Source of the DNA: Caulobacterales bacterium
GTDB lineage: Bacteria; Pseudomonadota; Alphaproteobacteria; Caulobacterales; Caulobacteraceae
Assembly (NCBI GenBank): GCA_016234625.1
Contig: JACRBD010000209.1
Location: forward strand, 1-32,531
Length of the DNA: 32,531 nucleotides
Direction of reading: 5' to 3'
In this document: piece by piece, positions 15,722-24,554 of the stretch
How positions within the stretch are numbered: position 1 is the stretch's first letter
How the letters are laid out: each line of letters starts with the position of its first letter
Program-made: the position numbers and the translations under genes
The notes under the pieces: generated by a model
Database searches by the model: none
What the model was told of the DNA's origin: nothing
What the model saw: only the letters and a program-made list of their open reading frames with translations

Positions 15722-15742
15722 CTCCATCACCAAGTGATGGAG
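15722..15742 (-). promoter_or_regulatory. Perfect inverted repeat covering the sigma-factor ribosome binding site
   Basis: CTCCATCAC-CAA-GTGATGGAG is a perfect 9-bp inverted repeat with a 3-nt loop, ending 7 nt before the sigma-factor ATG. In the transcript (minus strand) the Shine-Dalgarno GGAG lies in the 3' arm and would be paired. It could be a translation-blocking hairpin or a DNA operator for a dimeric regulator; the sequence alone does not decide between these. Confidence 0.55.
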
Positions 15743-15789
15743 GCAAGTTTTCATGGTCGGAAAGGAACGGGTTTGCTACAAATCAAATG

Positions 15790-15804
15790 TGAGAATGATT
15801 GTCA
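15790..15804 (-). promoter_or_regulatory. Fur-box-like operator over a TTGACA -35 element
   Basis: TGAGAATGATTGTCA matches the Fur core TGATAATNATTATCA at all but two of its fixed positions and is itself nearly palindromic. On the minus strand a perfect TTGACA (15805-15800) overlaps it, reading toward the sigma gene at 15714. The expected -10 region (about TTTGTA) is poor. The arrangement suggests iron-dependent repression of the sigma factor. Confidence 0.5.
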
Positions 15805-15995
15805 AAAAAGCTGAATAGCTTTGAGGGATTGATCGATTGGACGCGTATAGCGCCAGGAAGTGGTGCGGAACTGTTGATTGGGCTTGGGCCTGCTTGTTCC
15901 GATCAGCTCTACACTTTTTTGAGGGATTTTGGATTCTTGTGCGTATTGCACCCAGCACATGATTGAGAAGGGTCAAACCGTTCGTGGATCGACCG

Positions 15996-16014
15996 CCTGC
16001 GCCGATTGCGCAGG
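15996..16014 (-). terminator. Hairpin just beyond the DUF6629 gene
   Basis: CCTGCGC-CGATT-GCGCAGG is a 7-bp perfect inverted repeat just downstream of the minus-strand stop at 16018. It lacks a T run. Together with the 180 bases of gene-free sequence to the left it may end the transcript. Confidence 0.35.
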
Positions 16015-16017
16015 GAA

Positions 16018-16701
16018 TCAATGCGTCGCGGGCACCTCGACGGCTGGCCGAGCCGGTTTCCGCCACATCATCCAGGCGAGATAAAGAGATGCAATCGCCC
16101 CTCCGAAGCAGAACACGGAGATGTACGCCCACTGGAAGAACGCCAGGGTGACGACCAACACCAGCGCGATCAGACCGCCGAAGATCCTCAGACGGTGGTC
16201 CGAGGACAGCAGCATGGGAACGACCACCAAGCCGGAGTAGACCGCATAGGTCAGGGGCCTTCCGACGATCACATCCAGCAGCTGCTCATCGGTATAACGA
16301 ACCGCGTAGTCCAGAAAGCTCACCCTCAGCCACCCGGTATGGGCCAGATAGGGCAGCCACTGGATCGAGCCGAGCATCGCACCGACGATGATGAAGACGA
16401 GGTAGGCGGGCCGGCGCCGCTGCGGCTCGACGTAGTAGGCTGACAGCGGAATCCACACCGGCCAGGCGATCCAGGCGAAGAAGGTGTAGGCCAGCGACAG
16501 AATTTCCACGGCCTGCATATTCGAGCGGCTTCCCTCGATCCAGATGAACCCCTCGATCAGCTGTTGCACGCCGAGGAGGACCGGCAGGGTAGCCACCGCC
16601 AGATATCGTCGGTCGGTTCGCCATGCGCGTCTCACGGTCGCCGCGCCCAGTGGAATAAGGACTGCCGCCGCGGTTAGGCTGACCGGCGCTGAAAGGCACA
16701 T
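16018..16701 (-). CDS. DUF6629-like multi-pass membrane protein
   Basis: 227 residues from the ATG at 16701, which follows GGGGGA. The open frame continues upstream, but the N-terminus MCLSAPVSLTAAAVLIPLG matches the family opening MCFSA.aSf...vLlpiG, so this start is preferred. GVQQLIEGFIWIEG is the other recognisable conserved segment. About seven hydrophobic helices are predicted, including SLAYTFFAWIAWPVWIPLSA and the final FFQWAYISVFCFGGAIASLYLAW. Family members have no known function. It is divergently transcribed from the DUF305 gene across a 249-bp region and its own promoter is not obvious. Confidence 0.75.
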   Translation of the reverse strand: MCLSAPVSLTAAAVLIPLGAATVRRAWRTDRRYLAVATLPVLLGVQQLIEGFIWIEGSRSNMQAVEILSLAYTFFAWIAWPVWIPLSAYYVEPQRRRPAYLVFIIVGAMLGSIQWLPYLAHTGWLRVSFLDYAVRYTDEQLLDVIVGRPLTYAVYSGLVVVPMLLSSDHRLRIFGGLIALVLVVTLAFFQWAYISVFCFGGAIASLYLAWMMWRKPARPAVEVPATH

Positions 16702-16851
16702 GGTCCATCCCCCAGGAAGACGGATCGACCCTAGCGGACGCGACCACGATGTCACCTTCAATCGGTTTGCGGTCCATGAGCGGGCCGGTCCGCCGCAGCT
16801 CAACGGGAGAGGGGGCGGGGGTAGGTAGCGTCCTTGCCGGGACGTTGGAAA

Positions 16852-16877
16852 GGAACCTCGTGCAGGCCCGGTTCGTT
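16852..16877 (+). promoter_or_regulatory. EcfG-type general stress response promoter
   Basis: GGAAC (16852-16856), a 17-nt spacer and CGTT (16874-16877) match exactly the alphaproteobacterial EcfG sigma-factor consensus GGAAC-N16/17-CGTT. The element lies 73 nt before the ATG of the DUF305 gene and points toward it. Confidence 0.65.
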
Positions 16878-16950
16878 CGTTTTCCGCGAGCGGCAATGCC
16901 GTGTCCGGCCGGCGTGGCTTGGCCATCGGCGCGCGTGGGAAGGATGACGC

Positions 16951-17469
16951 ATGGCTCCCGAACAGCACGGTGACCACCAGAAGTCTGGTAGACCTTATGT
17001 CCGACTGCTCGGCATGGCGGTCGTCCACTTCCTGGCCATGTTTGTCTTGATGTACGCTATGGTGGCCTCCACAGCCGATGTCTTTCCCAACGGCAACCAA
17101 GCCTACATGGCGGCGCTAATGACCTCACCGATGCTCCTGATCGAGCCGTGGTTGATGGGAGCCATGTATCCCAGCAAGGTCCTGAACGTCGCGATGGCGC
17201 TGGCTGGCCTGGCCATACTGGCCGGATCGTTCCTGTTTATCCGGCAGCAGGTGTTCATCTCGGATCGGCAGTTCCTGAAATCGATGATCCCGCATCACTC
17301 GGCCGCGATTCTGATGTGCGAACAGGCCCAGATCAGGGACTCTCAGATCAAGGCGCTCTGCGGCGGAATCGGCGAGAGCCAGTCCGCGGAGATCGCGTGG
17401 ATGAAGGCCAAGCTCCGGGCCATGGATCAGGGACGCGCAACCCAGGTTCCCGCGCCGCCGGCGCGGTGA
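16951..17469 (+). CDS. Membrane-anchored DUF305 protein
   Basis: A 172-residue protein with three hydrophobic segments (about 20-40, 55-72 and 78-97) followed by a DUF305-type helical domain: DRQFLKSMIPHHSAAILMCEQAQIRDSQIKALC (105-137) and then GESQSAEIAWMKAKL. The MIPHH motif with its nearby Met and Cys is the family hallmark and a likely copper-binding site; related periplasmic DUF305 proteins bind copper. The protein sits in the inner membrane. Its position beside a copper operon fits metal handling. A perfect EcfG-type promoter upstream suggests induction by general stress. It converges on copB with a 67-bp gap. Confidence 0.85.
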   Translation: MAPEQHGDHQKSGRPYVRLLGMAVVHFLAMFVLMYAMVASTADVFPNGNQAYMAALMTSPMLLIEPWLMGAMYPSKVLNVAMALAGLAILAGSFLFIRQQVFISDRQFLKSMIPHHSAAILMCEQAQIRDSQIKALCGGIGESQSAEIAWMKAKLRAMDQGRATQVPAPPAR

Positions 17470-17536
17470 ACAGTCCTCCGAGGACGACCCGGAAAGCATT
17501 GACGTGACCGGTGACCGGGGCTTCGCGGGCGGTTGC

Positions 17537-18235
17537 TCAGAGGAGTAGCCGTAATCCAAGACGGATCGTCGTCTCCTCGCTATCCTCGCCCGCTGCCTCC
17601 CAAAGCCGGGCTGTCTCCCCCCGCTGGCTTGACCAGCCGATCCCGACGTAGGGCGCGACCTTGCGGGAGAATTCGTAGCGGAGGCGAACACCGGCCTCGA
17701 CGTCTGTGACGCCGGACCCTTCCAACAGTTGTTGATCGGCCTCGCCGGCGGCCCGCACCACCCCATAAGGCTCGGCGAACAGTCTCTGCGTCAGGGTTAG
17801 CTCGTAGCTGACCTCAAGGCGCGCGGAGACCCGGCCCCGATCGTCGAGAAAGGCGGCCGCATCGACCTCGAACCAATAGGGGGCGAGCCCCTGGACGCCG
17901 ACCACGGCGGCGGTCCGGCTGGTCGGTTCGACCGTCTGACGCAAGCCCGCCTGGACGTCCCAGAAGTCGCCAAAGGCCCGCGAAAACAGAACCTGAACAT
18001 CGGCCCGATCAGTCGGCCCCGCGGTCATGTCGCCGGCGCTCTTCAGCCACAGGCGGCGTTCGTCGCCGCCAACCCAGCCCTGCGCATCCCAGTCATAGCT
18101 CGCGCCGAAATCGGTCGAGAGGCCAATGTCGCCTCGTGCCAGAATGAAGGAATTGGGCGCGGGCCCGTCCATGGCCAGCACCGGCCAGGCCGAGAGGGCG
18201 GCGGTCGCGGTGGCGATCATCAGCAGCGGTCGCAT
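17537..18235 (-). CDS. copB: Copper resistance outer membrane protein CopB
   Basis: A 232-residue protein with a signal peptide ending in PVLAMD (cleavage near residue 21). The CopB/PcoB pattern is clear: alternating beta strands with LARGDIGLSTDFGASYDWDAQGWVGGDERRLWLKSAG near the start, VQVLFSRAFGDFWDVQAGLRQ, GVQGLAPYWFEVDAAAFL, ARLEVSYELTLTQRLFAEPYG, VEAGVRLRYEFSRKVAPYVGIGW and a final beta strand ending LRLLL, as in outer-membrane barrels. It lacks the Met/His-rich N-terminal linker of longer plasmid-borne CopB proteins. It is the last gene of the minus-strand copper operon, 40 nt after copA, and probably acts with CopA in sequestering or exporting copper. Confidence 0.92.
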   Translation of the reverse strand: MRPLLMIATATAALSAWPVLAMDGPAPNSFILARGDIGLSTDFGASYDWDAQGWVGGDERRLWLKSAGDMTAGPTDRADVQVLFSRAFGDFWDVQAGLRQTVEPTSRTAAVVGVQGLAPYWFEVDAAAFLDDRGRVSARLEVSYELTLTQRLFAEPYGVVRAAGEADQQLLEGSGVTDVEAGVRLRYEFSRKVAPYVGIGWSSQRGETARLWEAAGEDSEETTIRLGLRLLL

Positions 18236-18275
18236 GCGGTATCTCCGATAGCAGCAATTATGGGAGGCGAATGGG

Positions 18276-19901
18276 TCACGGCGCGCCGACTTCGCCGACC
18301 ACCATCGTCGTCATCATCCCGGTCGCGGCGTGAAACAGGATGTGGCAGTGGAACGCCCAGGTCTTCGTGGCCGTCACGGTGACATCGACGGTCACCGTCT
18401 GTCCCGGCTTGACCAGCACGGTGTGTTTGCGTGGACCCAGCGAACCGTCGGGATTGACCAGGTCCATCCACATCCCGTGCAGGTGCATCGGGTGGTCCAT
18501 CATGGTTTCGTTCACGATCCTCACCCGCACCCGTTCACCGTAGCGGACCTGAATCGGCGTGGCCTTGGGCCATTTGCGGCCGTCGATCGACCAGTAGTAG
18601 CGCTGCATCGAGCCGGTCAGGCGCAGCGTCACCTCCCGCTCCGGGGGCGTCCTGTCGACATAGGATCGAGCCGGGGAAAGGTCGGCGTAGCCGAGAACCC
18701 TCAGACCCTCCGGCGCAACGGCGGGCTCTTCGGCCATCTCGACCTCGCTCATGTCCATTTCGGGCATGGCCGCCGCGCCCGGATCGTGACCGTCGTGACG
18801 CGCGACGGGCGCGCCAGGCTCGTGCCGGTCATGGCCGGCATCGGCGCTGCCCATGTCGGCCATGGTCCGAAGCGGCCGGGGGTCCATCGGCGGAACCGGC
18901 GCGCTCATGCCTTCCCGGGGCGCCAGCGTCCCGCGCGCATAGCCGGTGCGATCGAAGGCCTGGGCGAAAAGGGTATAGGCGCGGTCAGAATCCGGCTCGA
19001 CGATCACGTCGTAGGTTTCGCCCATCACGATACGGAACTGGTCTACCGGAACGGGCGTCACGTCCTGGCCATCGGCCTGAACCACCGTCATCTTTAACCC
19101 CGGAATCCGGACATCGAAGAACGTCATCGCGGCGGCATTGACGAACCGCAGGCGAATGCGCTCGCCAGGCTTGAACAAGGCGGTCCAGTTCGTGGCCGGG
19201 TCCTTTCCGTTGACGAGAAAAGCGTAGCCCGAAACGTCGGTGAGGTCGGTCGGATCCATCCGCATCCGGCCCCAGGCCAGACGATCCCTGATGATGCTGG
19301 CGCGGGCTTCGCCGTCCGGCGCGCGCCGAAGCTCGGTGAAGAAGTCCCCGACCGTGCGACGGTTGTAGTTGTAGTAGTTGCTCTGCTTCTTGAGGTGGGC
19401 GAGCGCCTCGTAGGGGCTCTCCTTCAGCCAGTCCGACAGGATGACCACATATTCCCGGTCGGCATCGATGCCGTCGGGCGCGGCCGGATCGATGATGATC
19501 GGCGCGAACACGCCGAGCTGCTCCTGAAGGCCGGAATGGCTATGGTACCAGTAGGTTCCGGACTGCTGAACCACGAACTGATAAGTGCGTGTCTCGCCCG
19601 GCTTGATGGCCTCGAAACCCAGCCCCGGAACGCCATCCATCGCCTGCGGCAGGATGATCCCGTGCCAGTGGATCGAGGCGTCCTCCTTGAGCCGGTTTGT
19701 CACATTGATCGTGACGTCCTCGCCCTCCCGCCACCGCAGCACCGGGCCGGGAATCTGGCCGTTGATCGACAGCGCCGACGAGGTCTTTCCGGCCGCCGTT
19801 ACGGTCGTGGGTTCAAGCACCAAATTATAGGTGTCGGCCCAGGCCGGGACGACGAGAAACAGCGAGATCGCGCTGAGCGCGAGGGCGAGGAGGTGGCGCA
19901 T
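18276..19901 (-). CDS. copA: CopA-type multicopper oxidase
   Basis: A 541-residue periplasmic oxidase with a signal peptide (about 1-22; it has no twin arginine, unlike many CopA proteins). All four copper-ligand motifs are intact: HWHG (78-81), HSHSG (120-124), HPMHLHG (470-476) and HCHILFHAATGM (518-529), giving the type 1 and the type 2/3 sites. Between the second and third cupredoxin domains is a Met/His-rich insertion (about 340-395), with MADMGSADAGHDRHEP, HDGHDPG and MPEMDMSEVEM, which probably binds copper. It oxidises Cu(I) in the periplasm during copper detoxification. It lies 66 nt downstream of the MFS gene and directly before copB. Confidence 0.95.
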   Translation of the reverse strand: MRHLLALALSAISLFLVVPAWADTYNLVLEPTTVTAAGKTSSALSINGQIPGPVLRWREGEDVTINVTNRLKEDASIHWHGIILPQAMDGVPGLGFEAIKPGETRTYQFVVQQSGTYWYHSHSGLQEQLGVFAPIIIDPAAPDGIDADREYVVILSDWLKESPYEALAHLKKQSNYYNYNRRTVGDFFTELRRAPDGEARASIIRDRLAWGRMRMDPTDLTDVSGYAFLVNGKDPATNWTALFKPGERIRLRFVNAAAMTFFDVRIPGLKMTVVQADGQDVTPVPVDQFRIVMGETYDVIVEPDSDRAYTLFAQAFDRTGYARGTLAPREGMSAPVPPMDPRPLRTMADMGSADAGHDRHEPGAPVARHDGHDPGAAAMPEMDMSEVEMAEEPAVAPEGLRVLGYADLSPARSYVDRTPPEREVTLRLTGSMQRYYWSIDGRKWPKATPIQVRYGERVRVRIVNETMMDHPMHLHGMWMDLVNPDGSLGPRKHTVLVKPGQTVTVDVTVTATKTWAFHCHILFHAATGMMTTMVVGEVGAP

Positions 19902-19967
19902 GGGGGCTTCCGTGAATAGGCTTCGCGGCTAAAGACGTCCCATCCGTCGGGAGATTACGCCCCGCTC

Positions 19968-21158
19968 TCACTGGCGGGCGTTCGGGACTGGAGCGATGCG
20001 GCTCATCGCTAGGCAAAGCAGGCCCGCCGCCAGGGCGAATAGCCACAGCGCGCCCGCGCCGCGCGCGCCGCCCAGTCCACTCACCAGAGTCGATCCGAGG
20101 AACTGGCCCGTCGCCGCCGCGGCATATTGCAGACCCAGCCCCCATCCATGAGAGGCGGGCGTTAACCGCGAAATGAGGTAGCTTGAGAAGAGCAGCAGGG
20201 TCGCCGCGCTCCAGGCGAGGATCGAAATGGCGGCCGCCAGGCCCCAGAACCCGTCGATGAGGGAGACGGCCCCCAGCGCGATCACCTGGAGCGCCAGCAT
20301 GGGCGTTGTCAGGCGCGCGGCCTGCTGTCCGGTGTCGGATTTCAGGAATTGCAGGAGTTGGGCGCCAAGCATCAACAGCGAGCAGACGCCGAAAAGCAGC
20401 GACACCGAAGATCGTGTCAAGCCACGCGCCTCCGGCGCCATCGCCACCACGACTTCCATCGCGGCCAGGCCGCCCGCCGCCGTCGCCGAGACGGCTAGCC
20501 ACAGGGCCAGGCGGGTCCGCCCGGGCGGACTGGCCAGTGCTTGTTGAACCGTGGACCGCAAAGGCGTCGCCTTGGGCAGGAGGAAAACGGGCGCCGTCAC
20601 AGCGGCGGCGAGCAGGGCTGGCGCGGCGAAAAACCAGGTCCAGCCGACCCTCGAGAGCAACTCGCCAAGCACCGGCCCGCTCAGATAGCCGAAGACGACA
20701 ACGGCGTTGATCCAGGCGAACCGGCAGCCGCGCTCGGCAGCCTCCGGGAACAGGTCGGCCACGGTGGCGAGGGTGATCGGGACCACGGCTACACCGAACG
20801 CGCCGTTCAGGGCCCGAAATAGATAAAGTCCGGGAACGGAGTTCACGCGGGCGGTCAGCGCCAAGGTAAGCGCGAACCCGATCATGCCCGCCAGCAGTAC
20901 GGGCCGCCGGCCGAAACGATCCGAAAGCCAGCCCCAGAGAGGCGCGGTCAACAGGCCGCCGGCGAAGAACGCCGCCATGGCCAGGCCGACCTGATCCGCG
21001 CGATCGGCAGCCTCCGCTGTTTCGATTCGCTCCAGAAGGTCGGGCAGGAAGGGAAGCACGAACCCTTGCCCCACCGACACCGTGTAGGCCAGGACGAGCG
21101 CGATCCCGAAGATCCGGTCGCGGCGAGACGGCATTGGGACCGCCAACTTGGAGGTCAT
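19968..21158 (-). CDS. MFS transporter in the copper operon
   Basis: 396 residues from the ATG at 21158, which overlaps the upstream stop (ATGA); the open frame upstream is not coding. Twelve hydrophobic segments are visible. The MFS signature between helices 2 and 3 is GWLSDRFGRRPVLLAGMIGFA, and LYLFRALNGAFGVAVVPITLATVADLFPEAERG-like sequence marks helix 4. The style is that of the drug:H+ antiporter-1 (tetracycline/bicyclomycin) group. In this operon it may export a metal chelate or a siderophore-like copper ligand, which is inference. It sits between the small membrane protein and copA. Confidence 0.88.
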   Translation of the reverse strand: MTSKLAVPMPSRRDRIFGIALVLAYTVSVGQGFVLPFLPDLLERIETAEAADRADQVGLAMAAFFAGGLLTAPLWGWLSDRFGRRPVLLAGMIGFALTLALTARVNSVPGLYLFRALNGAFGVAVVPITLATVADLFPEAAERGCRFAWINAVVVFGYLSGPVLGELLSRVGWTWFFAAPALLAAAVTAPVFLLPKATPLRSTVQQALASPPGRTRLALWLAVSATAAGGLAAMEVVVAMAPEARGLTRSSVSLLFGVCSLLMLGAQLLQFLKSDTGQQAARLTTPMLALQVIALGAVSLIDGFWGLAAAISILAWSAATLLLFSSYLISRLTPASHGWGLGLQYAAAATGQFLGSTLVSGLGGARGAGALWLFALAAGLLCLAMSRIAPVPNARQ

Positions 21159-21466
21159 GAGGCTTGAGGACCCGCAAGCACCCGCCAAAGCGCATAGAGG
21201 CCAAAGGCGATGATGGCGGCCCAGCAACCCCAATAGAGCAGGCCTTCCCACCAGGTGGGATCGCGCTGCTGGCGATCCAGCCGATGCCGGCCGAACATGC
21301 CCCACAGATGGGCGATCAGGCCGATCGCCAGGAGCCAGCCGGCGATTGGTTTCAAGGCGGCCGGAAGCAGAAGGCCAAGGCCGATGCCCGCGACACCGGC
21401 GCCGACGGTCGAGAGCGTATCGAACGCCTTCCGACGCTGTTCCAGACGTGAGTCAGGAGGTTGCAT
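21155..21466 (-). CDS. Small membrane protein, unknown function
   Basis: 103 residues from the ATG at 21466. The start overlaps the end of the ATPase gene by 14 nt and the stop overlaps the MFS start by 4 nt, so it is tightly built into the operon. A charged N-terminus ([17 protein letters not shown]) is followed by three hydrophobic segments: [34 protein letters not shown] and, after the polar stretch [36 protein letters not shown] do not recognise a named family. It could be an accessory subunit of the ATPase or the MFS protein. Confidence 0.75.
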   Translation of the reverse strand: MQPPDSRLEQRRKAFDTLSTVGAGVAGIGLGLLLPAALKPIAGWLLAIGLIAHLWGMFGRHRLDRQQRDPTWWEGLLYWGCWAAIIAFGLYALWRVLAGPQAS

Positions 21467-23837
21467 GAGCGACCTCCGGCGCGCTTTCCAGTGTGACGGT
21501 CCGGCCGCCCCAGGTTTCACCAAGCTTCAGGCGTTTGAGCAGAAGGGCGTTGACCGCCACCAGCGCGGAGCTGCCGGACATGGCGATCGCCGCCACCTCG
21601 GGGCTCAGGGTGAAGGGGTAGAGGACGCCCGCCGCCAGCGGGAAGGCGATCACATTGTAGGCCACCGCCCACCAGAGGTTCTGGTGCATCTTCCGCAGCG
21701 TCGCGCGCGACAGGTCGATCGCCTTGACCACATCCGCCGGATCGCTCCGCATCAGCACCACGTCGGCGCTTTCGATGGCGACATCCGTTCCGGCGCCGAT
21801 GGCGAAACCCACGTCGGCCTGGGTGAGGGCGGGCGCGTCGTTCACGCCGTCGCCCACCATGCCGACCTTGTTGCCCTGGTCCTGCAGTTCCTTGACCTTG
21901 GCCGCCTTCTCGCCCGGCAGGACCTCGGCCAGCACGATGTCGATGCCGAGTTCGGCGGCGATCCGCTTGGCTGTCCCGAGATTGTCCCCCGTCATCATGG
22001 CCACTTTCACGCCCAGCGCCTGCAGTCGCTGGATCGTCGCCCTGGCCGTGGGGCGAGGGGCGTCTGCGACGGCGATCAGACCGATCACCTGGCCGTCCCT
22101 GGCGATATGGGCGACCGTCCGGCCCGCGCCCTGGAGCCGGTCCGATTCAGCGGTGAGTTCGCCAAGCGCGATGGCGTTGTCCTGCATCAGCATGCGGTTG
22201 CCAGAGAAGACTGTCCGGCCGTCCACGACCGCGCGCACGCCCTTGCCCTCGAACGCGGCGAAGTCGGTGGCCGTCGGCAACGCCAACCCCTTGGCGCGCT
22301 CCTGGACCGCGACGGCGATGTGGTGTTCCGATCCCTGTTCGATGGCGGCAGCGAGGGCCAGGATCGCGGCCTCGTCATATCCCGCGGCCGGAACGACCTG
22401 CACCACCTTCGGCTCGCCCATGGTCAGGGTTCCGGTCTTGTCGAAGACCACGACGTCGAGCTTGACGGACTCCTCCAGGGCCGCGGCGTCCTTGATCAGG
22501 ATGCCGTGCTGGGCGCCGAGTCCAGTGCCCACCATCACCGCCATGGGGGTGGCCAGGCCCAGCGCGTCCGGGCAGGCGATGACGAAGACCGTGATGGTCA
22601 GCGTCAGGGCGACCAGCAGCGGTTGGCCGAGGATCCAGAACCAGACTGCAAAGGTCAGCACGCCAATGACGATCGCGGCCAGGACCAGCCACTGCGAAGC
22701 GCGGTCGGCCAGGAGTTGGGCCGGCGCCTTGGAGTTCTGCGCCTCCTGCACCAGCTTGACGATCTGGGCCAGGGCGGTGTCGGACCCGACCTTGGTGGCG
22801 TGGTAGCGGAACGCGCCAGTCTTGTTGATCGAGCCGCCGACCACCGCGTCGCCCAGACCCTTGCGAACCGGGAGGGACTCGCCGGTCAGCATCGATTCAT
22901 CGATGTCGGACGCGCCGTCCTCGATCACGCCATCGACCGGGATCTTGCCCCCGGGCCGGACCATGACCTGATCGCCGACCACCACCTCGGACGTCGCGAT
23001 TTCCACCTCCACCCCTTGGCGCATGACCTTGGCGGTGGGCGGGGCGAGATCCATCAGGTGGCGAATGGCGGCCGACGCGCCGGCACGGGCCCGCATCTCG
23101 AGCCAGTGGCCCAGCAGGATGAAGACGAGGAGCAGCACCGAGGCCTCGTAGAACTGCTCTGCTTGGTAGAGGAAGGTGGCGCCGACGCTGAACAGATAGC
23201 CGGTGCCGACGCTGAGCAGCACCAGCACCGCCATGTTGAGGACGCCGTGTCTCAACGCGCGGATCGCCGCGACGAAGAAAGGCCAGCCGGGATAGAGGAT
23301 GGCCCCGCTCGCCAGGACGAAAAGCACGGGTTCCAGTGGCAACCCAAAGGGCGGCGTGACCCGCATGAACTCCATGCCCATCGGGGCGAGGAAGAAAATC
23401 GGAACCGTGAAGGCGAGGGAGACCAGGAAGCGATTGCGCATGTCGCGGGCCATGGCCTGCATGTCCATGCCCGGGCCGTGACCCATGGCCGTCATGTCGT
23501 CAGCGTGATCATGGGCGCCGGCCTTGGCCGGGCGATGGACCTGGCCTGCCTCGTGGTGATGAGGCGCCCTCGGGCTCGCGGGAACCACCGTGTCCTCGCC
23601 GGGCGTGCAGAGGTGGCGTGGGACGATTTCGCCCCGACAATGGAATCCGCAATCGCGCACGGCCTGGCGCAGGGCTGCGACATCGGTCTCGGCTTCGTCG
23701 TAGACAACGGTGGCCGAGGCCGAGGCGAAATTCGCGGTCACCACCCGAACGCCGGGCAGGGCGCGCAGTCGCTTTTCGACCACGAGCGGATCGAGCGGCG
23801 TCTGAAAGCTCGTCACATCGACAGTGGTGGTTCGCAC
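21453..23837 (-). CDS. P1B-type metal-transporting ATPase with CPD membrane motif
   Basis: 794 residues from the GTG at 23837, which has GGAG 9 nt upstream. The N-terminus has an HMA-like fold in which the usual metal-binding CxxC is missing (TSFQTPLDP at 9-17), then [14 protein letters not shown] and a His/Met-rich linker (91-134). The ATPase core is complete: TGES actuator (318-321), DKTGTLT (466-472, phosphorylated Asp 466), MTGDN and GDGVNDAP. Two signature positions are unusual: the membrane metal motif reads [11 protein letters not shown] (421-431), so CPD rather than CPC or CPH, and the SEHP motif reads SEHH (503-506). The late helices retain YN (helix 7) and MSGSS (helix 8). Copper export is likely from the operon, but the changed ligand may alter specificity. 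Confidence 0.92.
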   Translation of the reverse strand: MRTTTVDVTSFQTPLDPLVVEKRLRALPGVRVVTANFASASATVVYDEAETDVAALRQAVRDCGFHCRGEIVPRHLCTPGEDTVVPASPRAPHHHEAGQVHRPAKAGAHDHADDMTAMGHGPGMDMQAMARDMRNRFLVSLAFTVPIFFLAPMGMEFMRVTPPFGLPLEPVLFVLASGAILYPGWPFFVAAIRALRHGVLNMAVLVLLSVGTGYLFSVGATFLYQAEQFYEASVLLLVFILLGHWLEMRARAGASAAIRHLMDLAPPTAKVMRQGVEVEIATSEVVVGDQVMVRPGGKIPVDGVIEDGASDIDESMLTGESLPVRKGLGDAVVGGSINKTGAFRYHATKVGSDTALAQIVKLVQEAQNSKAPAQLLADRASQWLVLAAIVIGVLTFAVWFWILGQPLLVALTLTITVFVIACPDALGLATPMAVMVGTGLGAQHGILIKDAAALEESVKLDVVVFDKTGTLTMGEPKVVQVVPAAGYDEAAILALAAAIEQGSEHHIAVAVQERAKGLALPTATDFAAFEGKGVRAVVDGRTVFSGNRMLMQDNAIALGELTAESDRLQGAGRTVAHIARDGQVIGLIAVADAPRPTARATIQRLQALGVKVAMMTGDNLGTAKRIAAELGIDIVLAEVLPGEKAAKVKELQDQGNKVGMVGDGVNDAPALTQADVGFAIGAGTDVAIESADVVLMRSDPADVVKAIDLSRATLRKMHQNLWWAVAYNVIAFPLAAGVLYPFTLSPEVAAIAMSGSSALVAVNALLLKRLKLGETWGGRTVTLESAPEVAHATS

Positions 23838-23884
23838 GCGAAAAGACTCCGGCGAGAGGGTTCGGCAGGACCGGACCGGCGGGA

Positions 23885-24544
23885 TCAGCTGGAGAGCGGT
23901 CCAGCCTCCTGTCGTGGAAACAAACGCGGGAAGAACGCCGGGGTTGTCCGGGCATAGGCCGTATAGCGGTCGCCGAACTCGGCCAGGGCCTGACGTTCCT
24001 CCGTCTTCGCCAGGCGCCAGTACATGATGACCAGGACCGGGAACATGGCCAGGGTGACCAGCGTCGGCCACTGCAGCAGGAAGCCGAACATCACCAGCAC
24101 GAAGCCGACATACTGCGGATGGCGGACGTTGGCGTAAGGCCCGGAGAGCGCGAGGACACCCTCCTTCTGGGCGCGGTAGAGCACAGGCCAGGCCGCCGCG
24201 ATCAGCCAGAAGCCGGCTCCCACGAATACGAGGCTCAGCATGTGGAACGGTCCGAAGTGCGGGTTGCCCCGCCAGCCGACCATCATCTCCAGCAGATGGC
24301 CCGCGTCGTGGCTGAACCAGTTCACGCCAGGGAACCTGTTCTGTAGCCAGCCCGAGAGGAGGTAGATGGTCAGCGGGAAGCCGTACATCTCGGTGAACAA
24401 CGCGACCAGAAAGGCGCTGAAGGCGCCGAACGAGCGCCAGTCTCGGGCCGTCGTGGGCTTGAAGAAGCTGAAGGCAAAAAAGATGAACAGGACCGAGTTG
24501 AGAACTACTAACGACCAGAGGCCGTAGGCTTGGGGTTCGGGCAT
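23885..24544 (-). CDS. Isoprenylcysteine carboxylmethyltransferase-like membrane protein
   Basis: 219 residues from the ATG at 24544, with GGAGG 5 nt upstream. It has five or six hydrophobic segments. The C-terminal half has the ICMT/PEMT signature [31 protein letters not shown], then [25 protein letters not shown], where RHPxY and the EF...Y region form the S-adenosylmethionine site. An N-terminal [21 protein letters not shown] helix and a long loop with [13 protein letters not shown] precede it. Bacterial members often accompany copper-ATPase genes; their substrate is not established. It lies 47 nt upstream of the ATPase start and 10 nt downstream of the DUF2933 gene. Confidence 0.85.
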   Translation of the reverse strand: MPEPQAYGLWSLVVLNSVLFIFFAFSFFKPTTARDWRSFGAFSAFLVALFTEMYGFPLTIYLLSGWLQNRFPGVNWFSHDAGHLLEMMVGWRGNPHFGPFHMLSLVFVGAGFWLIAAAWPVLYRAQKEGVLALSGPYANVRHPQYVGFVLVMFGFLLQWPTLVTLAMFPVLVIMYWRLAKTEERQALAEFGDRYTAYARTTPAFFPRLFPRQEAGPLSS

Positions 24545-24554
24545 GGGGGCCTCC

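Noticed and set aside
15764-15768. GGAAC resembling the first half of an EcfG promoter
   Set aside because: No CGTT lies 16-17 nt downstream and it points away from the sigma gene.
21255-23957. A 900-codon open frame on the plus strand
   Set aside because: It lies opposite the P-type ATPase and the small membrane gene. Its protein is His/Asp/Gly/Arg-rich with no domain, as expected for the antisense frame of a high-GC gene.
23838-24071. A 78-codon N-terminal extension of the P-type ATPase
   Set aside because: It overlaps the methyltransferase-like gene and does not look like a protein domain; GTG 23837 has GGAG at a good distance.
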